64,000 nucleotides of DNA, from contig NZ_CP064939.1 in assembly GCF_015679185.1 (NCBI RefSeq), forward strand, positions 186,001 to 250,000, read 5' to 3'. The notes below the pieces were generated by a model. It saw only the letters and a list, made by a program, of their open reading frames with translations. It made no database searches and was not told where the DNA came from. Of this stretch, positions 59,067 to 64,000 are shown piece by piece (position 1 is the stretch's first letter; the number at the start of each line of letters is the position of its first letter). The DNA is from Pedobacter endophyticus (lineage in GTDB: Bacteria; Bacteroidota; Bacteroidia; Sphingobacteriales; Sphingobacteriaceae). A program made the translations under genes and the position numbers.

Positions 59067-60476
59067 CTAACCGTTATCAGCCCTTTTTAGGCCAAATTTT
59101 TCAATTTTGCTATACAAATGGCTTCGTTGAATATCAATTTCGTCGGCGGTTTTCGATACGTTCCAGTTATTTTTTTCGAGTTTAAACTTAATAAATTCTT
59201 TCTCAGCGTGGTCTTTATAATCCTGAAAATTATTAAAACTGTCGAATGAAGAAGAAAGGCCGGCGCCACCCGAATTTGTAATCTGTGTGCTTGTTGCTGC
59301 CCCAATATTGGTGCCACCACCTGGGTTGGCGAAGGCATGCACATCGTTTTCGGTAATCACTTTATCACTGAGAATAATCAACCGCTCGATCATGTTATGC
59401 AGTTCGCGAACATTACCCGTCCACGGCAGCGACTGCAAGGCAGCCATGGCCCCATCGTGAATCTTTTTTACCGGCATGCCGTAATCGTTACAAATGCTTT
59501 CTAAAAAGTTCTGGGCAATTACCGGAATATCATCAACGCGTTCGGTTAAGTGCGGAACATGAATATTGATTACATTTAACCGGTGGTACAAGTCCATACG
59601 GAAATTACCAGCTTCAATCTCCTTCAATAAATCTTTGTTGGTGGCCGCTAAAACACGAACATTTACATCAATTTCTTTTTCGCCACCCACGCGAGATATT
59701 TTATGCTCCTGCAAGGCCCGCAGTACTTTCGCTTGTGCAGAGAGGCTCATATCGCCAATCTCATCTAAAAATAGGGTGCCGCCGTTAGCCAGTTCAAATT
59801 TACCAATGCGCTGTTTTACGGCTGAGGTAAACGAGCCCTTTTCGTGGCCGAACAATTCACTTTCAATCAATTCTGATGGTATTGCAGCGCAATTGACCTC
59901 GATAAGTGGGCTATCCGCACGGTTCGATTTTTCGTGCAACCAACGGGCAACCAGTTCCTTACCGCTACCATTTGCTCCGGTTATTAAAACGCGGGCCTCG
60001 GTAGGGGCAACACGTTCGATGGTTTCTTTTATTTTTGAGATGCTTTCCGATTCGCCTAAAATTTCGCGGGTTTTACTCGCCTTGCGTTTTAAAACTTTGG
60101 TTTCCGTTACTAAATTGCCGCGATCTAAACCATTGCGAACGGTAATTAAAAGACGATTTAAATCTGGTGGTTTCGAAATGAAATCGAACGCACCTTTTTT
60201 ACTCGCTTCAACGGCAGTTTCAACAGTTCCGTGGCCGGAAATCATGATAAATGGCAAATCAGGTTTGATATTTTGCGCTTGCTCAAGCACTTCCATACCA
60301 TCCATCTTATTCATCTTGATATCACAAAGAACAAGGTCAAAATTGCCCTTTTTTATCATTTCGAGGCCATCAATTCCGTTGTCGATATCTTCAACATCGT
60401 AGTTTTCGTACTCCAAAATTTCGCGTAAAGTACTCCTTATTGCTCGCTCGTCGTCGATTATTAATAATTTAGCCAT
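59067..60476 (-). CDS. Sigma-54-dependent response regulator (NtrC type)
   Basis: This 469-residue activator has a receiver domain (about 3-120: IDDERAIRSTLREIL, phosphoacceptor Asp in LVLCDIKMNKMDG), an AAA+ sigma-54 domain (about 140-375: Walker A ITGANGSGKELVARWLHEKS, GTLFLDEIGDMSLSAQ) and a Fis-type HTH at the C-terminus (KTADEIDIQRSHLYSKIEKF). The sigma-54 contact loop reads GSFTSA where the canonical form is GAFTGA. The linker after the AAA+ domain is Gly/Ser-rich. No histidine kinase is adjacent. Confidence 0.94.
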   Translation of the reverse strand: MAKLLIIDDERAIRSTLREILEYENYDVEDIDNGIDGLEMIKKGNFDLVLCDIKMNKMDGMEVLEQAQNIKPDLPFIMISGHGTVETAVEASKKGAFDFISKPPDLNRLLITVRNGLDRGNLVTETKVLKRKASKTREILGESESISKIKETIERVAPTEARVLITGANGSGKELVARWLHEKSNRADSPLIEVNCAAIPSELIESELFGHEKGSFTSAVKQRIGKFELANGGTLFLDEIGDMSLSAQAKVLRALQEHKISRVGGEKEIDVNVRVLAATNKDLLKEIEAGNFRMDLYHRLNVINIHVPHLTERVDDIPVIAQNFLESICNDYGMPVKKIHDGAMAALQSLPWTGNVRELHNMIERLIILSDKVITENDVHAFANPGGGTNIGAATSTQITNSGGAGLSSSFDSFNNFQDYKDHAEKEFIKFKLEKNNWNVSKTADEIDIQRSHLYSKIEKFGLKRADNG

Positions 60477-60589
60477 TCGGGATTTATTTGTGTTATTATC
60501 GATGCGAATATATTACTTTAAAATTAATGTATAGTTTTTTATACAATAAATTAGCGTATAAACCCAAAAGCCCTCAAAAGGTTTGCAAT

Positions 60590-61834
60590 CTATTGATAGT
60601 TTAACTCAAATTTGGTTAGATCTGGTTTGTGTTTCCTGGTGCGCTGCAATTCGGCTTCGTAGATCGATTTTCCAAGGTTTTTCATAAAAGGAAAACATAC
60701 CGTTTCATATTCATACTTGTTATCGTTATAAATGCCATCTTCATTACTTTGCACCACCGCCGTCAGAAAGTACTCAATTCCTTTATCCAGATCAACAAAG
60801 TAAGAATTGTCGATAATGAAACCGTAACTATCTCCATATTTGTTAAAAATGCGAATATTCGGATCTGGCTGAACGTGCTCACGGCCGTAGTATAGCATCT
60901 TCGCGTAGGTTGGCCAAAATTCAGTTCCATCGTATTTCGGAAACTTACTTTCGGTGGGGTACATGCTCATGTAGGTATAAATCAGCTTATAATCATTGGC
61001 GGTAAGGTTAAACCGATCTTTAGCGGCAAAGGCTTCGGGGAAGATCAGTTTCTGCATCAGCTTTTGCTGATCATTAATGGCGAAGGCATTTTTCCCGGCC
61101 AGATTAAAAGGTTTATTAACCAACTTATCAGCGCTGTCTAAATAACCCTTTCCCATCACCAGATTAGTTAGTGGCAATTCGTAATCTTTCGGATCGTATT
61201 GTGGCGCTTGCTCATAAACAAGATTATTGTTGTTATAAAACCGAATCGGATTGGTATGTTTTGATGATTCGCCTGCATCGCCAATGGCCAACCGATTTAA
61301 GATTCTGCTGTTATTTAAGCCATTCCTTTTTAGCTTTTCGTTAATCTCGGCACGGCCGATAAATTCGAACAACCGGTTAAAGGCATCGTTATCGCTGGTG
61401 AGCAAAATTTTTTTGATGTAATGCTCGATAGATGGCAACCCGTTTTCGGCGCTGGCATCCTTTAAAACTTTCGTTTGTCCGCTAAATGCACTGTCGGTAA
61501 TCATCGTACTCTTTGCCGTTAATCCGGTGTTTTTTAACCTGTTTACCTTTTCAAGTGCAAAAATAACGGCCGCTAATTTTACCGTACTGGCGGGGTAAAA
61601 ATAATGCTGTGGATTTAAATTGTAGCTAAAGGTTTTAAAATGCGGTAGGTTCTTCGCGTCTCTGTTTATTTGCGTGTACAATATCTGCACTTGGTTTTTG
61701 TCGGGATGATTCAGTATCGAACCGAATAATTCTGGTTTCGATTCCATTAATTTTTTCAGAAATACCGTGTCGGTTTTTTGGGCATTTGCAGTTAAACTCA
61801 TTACAATAAGGGCCGGGATGGTAAACAACTTCAT
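60590..61834 (-). CDS. Class A beta-lactamase-fold serine hydrolase
   Basis: This 414-residue exported protein has a signal peptide (LFTIPALIVMSLTANAQ) and a beta-lactamase/transpeptidase-type fold: S-x-x-K in YPASTVKLAAVIFALEK, S-D-N in LTSDNDAFNRLFEF and a K-x-G in FNKYGDSYGFIID. It is longer than class A beta-lactamases (about 290 residues) and the C-terminal part is unlike them. It may hydrolyse beta-lactams, or act on peptidoglycan or another substrate; sequence does not decide. Confidence 0.85.
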   Translation of the reverse strand: MKLFTIPALIVMSLTANAQKTDTVFLKKLMESKPELFGSILNHPDKNQVQILYTQINRDAKNLPHFKTFSYNLNPQHYFYPASTVKLAAVIFALEKVNRLKNTGLTAKSTMITDSAFSGQTKVLKDASAENGLPSIEHYIKKILLTSDNDAFNRLFEFIGRAEINEKLKRNGLNNSRILNRLAIGDAGESSKHTNPIRFYNNNNLVYEQAPQYDPKDYELPLTNLVMGKGYLDSADKLVNKPFNLAGKNAFAINDQQKLMQKLIFPEAFAAKDRFNLTANDYKLIYTYMSMYPTESKFPKYDGTEFWPTYAKMLYYGREHVQPDPNIRIFNKYGDSYGFIIDNSYFVDLDKGIEYFLTAVVQSNEDGIYNDNKYEYETVCFPFMKNLGKSIYEAELQRTRKHKPDLTKFELNYQ

Positions 61835-61978
61835 AGTTCAGGATTGATTTTTAAAGGTAATATTTTTCAGTAGATTTTAAAGCCCCACCCAACCCTCCCC
61901 GGAAGGGAGGGCTTAACTGCTCGTAAAATAGCGCACGCGTTAACCTTTCGCCTTTTCTCAAAGGGATGCCGCTGGCAC

Positions 61979-62040
61979 AGCTTTAGTCTTTCAACTTTAA
62001 GCTTTCACCTTTCCGCTTTCACCTTTACCCTTGCTCTTTC
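61979..62040. repeat. Degenerate AGCTTTCACC tandem repeat before the riboswitch promoter
   Basis: CAGCTTTAGTCTTTCAACTT, TAAGCTTTCACCTTTCCGCT and TTCACCTTTACCCTTGC are built of repeated CTTT units; the last unit supplies the TTG of the promoter. Related sequence is at 13786-13820. Upstream, 61880-61915 holds CCCTCCCCGGAAGGGAGGG. Confidence 0.65.
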
Positions 62041-62060
62041 CGCTTATTTTACTACTTTTG
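62031..62060 (+). promoter_or_regulatory. Promoter of the riboswitch-btuB transcript
   Basis: TTG at 62031-62033, a 19-base spacer and TACTTTTG at 62053-62060 form a textbook Bacteroidota promoter. The start of transcription would be near 62066, right where the conserved riboswitch sequence begins. Confidence 0.75.
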
Positions 62061-62065
62061 CAGCG

Positions 62066-62245
62066 CTTTTGGTTTCCGGCCTTACAACCGGAATTAAAAG
62101 GGAATGCAGTGTAAATCTGCAACTGTCCCGCAGCTGTAAGCTCTATAACGGTTTTTCACTCTTTTAGCCACTTTTTCCGTTCCGGAATTGGGAAGGCAGA
62201 AACACCGGGAGTAAGTCAGAAGACCTGCCTTAGCGTAATTTCATA
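62066..62245 (+). ncRNA. Cobalamin riboswitch
   Basis: The element has the conserved parts of the B12 riboswitch in order: the 5' paired region with GGTTTCCGGCC...CCGG, the core GGGAATGCAGTGTAAATCTG and CAACTGTCCCGCAGCTGTAA, and the B12 box AGTCAGAAGACCTGCC at 62214-62229. A hairpin AGCTTTCGGGG with GAAGCT follows (62246-62266) and could form the expression platform. Cobalamin binding should lower expression of the downstream receptor. Confidence 0.95.
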
Positions 62246-62342
62246 GCTTTCGGGGATTGAAGCTAGGATTGAGGTACTTAACGTTTTTCGTATTTTCATT
62301 TCCTTTCCTAATCTGTTGGCTGTGGGCAAAACTCACAATCAA

Positions 62343-64000
62343 ATGAACAAAAAAAGAATTTTAATTGCTGCTGGCCTGGGGCTTGCACAATTAACAATTA
62401 GCCAATCGGCTAATGCGCAAAGTCAAGACAGCTTACAGCTAAAAGATGTGGTCATTTCGGCTACCAAAAACGATCAGAAACAATCGCAAACAGGCAAGGT
62501 CGTTACCATTATTAGTCGCGAAACCTTAGATCGGAGCAATGGCAAATCGCTGCCCGAATTAATCAGCGAACAAGCCGCAATAATTGTTGCCGGATCGAGC
62601 AGCAACCCAGGGTTAAACAAATCTGTTTTTGTACGGGGCGCCGGAAGCGCTTATGCCGTGGTGCTAATTGATGGTATTGTTCAAAACGATCCATCAGGAA
62701 ATGGCGGTGCGTTCGATTTACGTTTAATTTCAATCGATCAGATCGATCACATCGAAATTTTAAGAGGTGGTCAGTCTACCATTTACGGATCTGACGCCGT
62801 TGCCGGGGTAATCAACATCATCACAAAAAAAGGTGGCCCCAAGGGAAACACAATTTACGGTGTTGCAAGCGCTGGTAGCTACGAAACCTATAAAGGTACC
62901 ATCGGCTTAAACGGCGGCGTTGAAGGTTTTTCGTACAACATCAACTATACGCACGCAAAAACCGATGGAATATCGGAAGCGGCAAACCCTGCTGGCAATA
63001 ACACCGCATTTGATAAAGACGGATTTAAAACCGATGCTTTGAATGCAAATTTTGGTGTAAAGTTAGATGAGCATTTCTCTATCAATCCATTTGTACGTTA
63101 TTATTATGGCAACTATAAGTTCGATGGCGGCGCTTTTGCCGATGCAGACAACTATTCAATCTTAAAAAACTTTGCCGCCGGAACCAATGCCAAATACGAA
63201 TTTGCTACCGGAAAGGTGACGTTAAACTACAGTTATGAGGCCACAAGGAATGATAGCTACAGCCAATATCCGGGTACGAATGAAGGGCGACTATCGATGT
63301 TGGATGTTTTTTACAACCAAAAACTAGGAAACAACCTCGATTTATTGGTAGGTATCGATAACCGGGTGATGAAATTATCATCGGCATCAAACAAACCAGA
63401 AACGAACATTTTTGCAGCTTATGGTTCGGTGTTTTTGCATGATTTGAGTATCTTCAATTTAGAGGTTGGTGGACGTTACAACAAGCACGAGCAATATGGC
63501 GAAAATTACACTTACGCCATTACGCCGAGTATTAATATTATAAAGGAAATTAAGCTGTTCGGAACAGTTTCAACAGCGTTCAAAATCCCAACATTGAATA
63601 TGCTTTTTGGTCAGTTTGGAGCTAATTTGGCTTTGAAACCTGAAAAATCGCAGAACTACGAGGCTGGTGTTAACTTTAGCTTTGCAAATGATCAATTTAC
63701 GCTGCGCCTTGCGGGTTATAAACGCGACTTAACTGACGCGATTATTTACGCTTATCCGGATGGATACATCAATCAGGTAAGCCAAAAAACGAAGGGATTT
63801 GAAGTTGAGCCGGCTGCAAAATTTGGCATGTTCAGCATTAATGGCTACTACGCGTATGTGGAGGGAAATGAATTTAACTTTGTTGATAATGCCATTGCCA
63901 ATTACCTGTTTCGCAGGCCAAAGCACACCTTTGGCTTAACAGCTGGCGTTCAGGCTACCGAAAATTTGTTTGTTAGCGCCAATTACCGCTACTTTGGTAA
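62343..64000 (+). CDS. btuB: BtuB-like TonB-dependent cobalamin receptor, 3' truncated by window edge
   Basis: This receptor imports cobalamin across the outer membrane with TonB energy. The frame is open to the end of the window (552 codons); the product starts MNKKRILIAAGLGLAQLTIS with a signal peptide, then the plug (about 30-160: DVVISATKNDQKQSQ, FVRGAGSAYAVVLIDGIVQN, IDHIEILRGGQSTIYGSDAV), and barrel strands follow. It lacks the carboxypeptidase-like N-terminal domain of the receptor at 8045, in line with BtuB-type proteins. The riboswitch upstream fixes the substrate class as cobalamin-related. Confidence 0.94.
   Translation, partial: MNKKRILIAAGLGLAQLTISQSANAQSQDSLQLKDVVISATKNDQKQSQTGKVVTIISRETLDRSNGKSLPELISEQAAIIVAGSSSNPGLNKSVFVRGAGSAYAVVLIDGIVQNDPSGNGGAFDLRLISIDQIDHIEILRGGQSTIYGSDAVAGVINIITKKGGPKGNTIYGVASAGSYETYKGTIGLNGGVEGFSYNINYTHAKTDGISEAANPAGNNTAFDKDGFKTDALNANFGVKLDEHFSINPFVRYYYGNYKFDGGAFADADNYSILKNFAAGTNAKYEFATGKVTLNYSYEATRNDSYSQYPGTNEGRLSMLDVFYNQKLGNNLDLLVGIDNRVMKLSSASNKPETNIFAAYGSVFLHDLSIFNLEVGGRYNKHEQYGENYTYAITPSINIIKEIKLFGTVSTAFKIPTLNMLFGQFGANLALKPEKSQNYEAGVNFSFANDQFTLRLAGYKRDLTDAIIYAYPDGYINQVSQKTKGFEVEPAAKFGMFSINGYYAYVEGNEFNFVDNAIANYLFRRPKHTFGLTAGVQATENLFVSANYRYFG

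Noticed and set aside
59566..60402. 278-codon open frame opposite the sigma-54 activator
   Set aside because: It is the complement of conserved AAA+ and receiver motifs, so it is a shadow frame.
1..64000. tRNA or rRNA genes
   Set aside because: Intergenic stretches were read for cloverleaf signatures (GGTTCGA-type T loops) and none was convincing; a covariance-model scan would be needed to exclude them fully.

Overview
The window reads as a chromosomal segment of a Bacteroidota, most likely a Pedobacter-like member of the Sphingobacteriaceae. The grounds are the protein repertoire (TonB-dependent receptors with a carboxypeptidase-like N-terminal domain, DPP-IV-type S9 peptidase, an OstA/LptD-like protein, PorV-like and GLPGLI-like secreted proteins), promoters of the TTG-N19/20-TAnnTTTG type instead of -35/-10 boxes, AT-rich leaders without Shine-Dalgarno sequences, and several TTG starts. 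No phage, transposase, CRISPR array, rRNA or tRNA was seen. Most of the window is core or near-core chromosome; the accessory parts are two toxin-antitoxin-like pairs, an AAA ATPase with twin palindromes in front of it, and many dispersed intergenic hairpin repeats.

Layout. 1-6.5 kb: translation and RNA genes (thrS 3' part, infC with a TTG start, rpmI, rplT, a DUF1508 gene, rpsO, pnp). 6.5-8 kb: a small-protein/nucleotidyltransferase pair directly in front of rpe. 8-10.5 kb: a TonB-dependent receptor whose leader is a 20-bp tandem repeat. 10.9-13 kb: serC-serA. 13-18.2 kb: a small membrane protein, a SAM hydrolase-like protein, phoH, purC, a STAS protein and rnz. 18.8-24.4 kb: an envelope block (MlaD/MCE protein and two tandem amidases on the minus strand, divergent from an LptD-like protein), then cinA and a 2-oxoacid dehydrogenase E2. 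27-28.2 kb: a ferritin-like protein and thioredoxin. 28.2-34.1 kb: the complete four-gene ligase-associated DNA-repair cluster on the minus strand (exonuclease, ATP-dependent ligase, Lhr-like helicase, PdeM). 34.1-35.6 kb: four exact 28-bp-period palindromic repeats, then satD and a DUF3307 membrane protein, divergent from the repair cluster.

36-44.7 kb is a long minus-strand run: a PorV-like barrel, a helix-hairpin-helix outer-membrane protein, ComEC, an enoyl-CoA hydratase family protein, a GLPGLI/DUF4412-like protein and DPP-IV. 44.8-48.5 kb: a RelE-type TA pair, a MerR regulator and alaS. 49-50.8 kb: small secreted proteins including a paralogous pair. 51-55.7 kb: the DUF4143 ATPase, gatB, a TlpA-like lipoprotein, and a PhoB-like response regulator with a Pho-box-like triple repeat. 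56-64 kb: an RluA-type pseudouridine synthase, a ClC channel with CBS domains, a sigma-54 activator, a class A beta-lactamase-fold protein, and a cobalamin riboswitch driving a BtuB-like TonB receptor that runs off the window.

The points most worth following are the satD/DUF3307 pair with its operator-like 28-bp array and a cyclase-like residue pattern in SatD, the Pho-box-like array, the HHH-barrel/ComEC gene order, the twin palindromes before the DUF4143 ATPase, the nucleotidyltransferase pair, and at least six families of intergenic repeats. Functions are assigned by motif reading alone; no database search or structure prediction was run.
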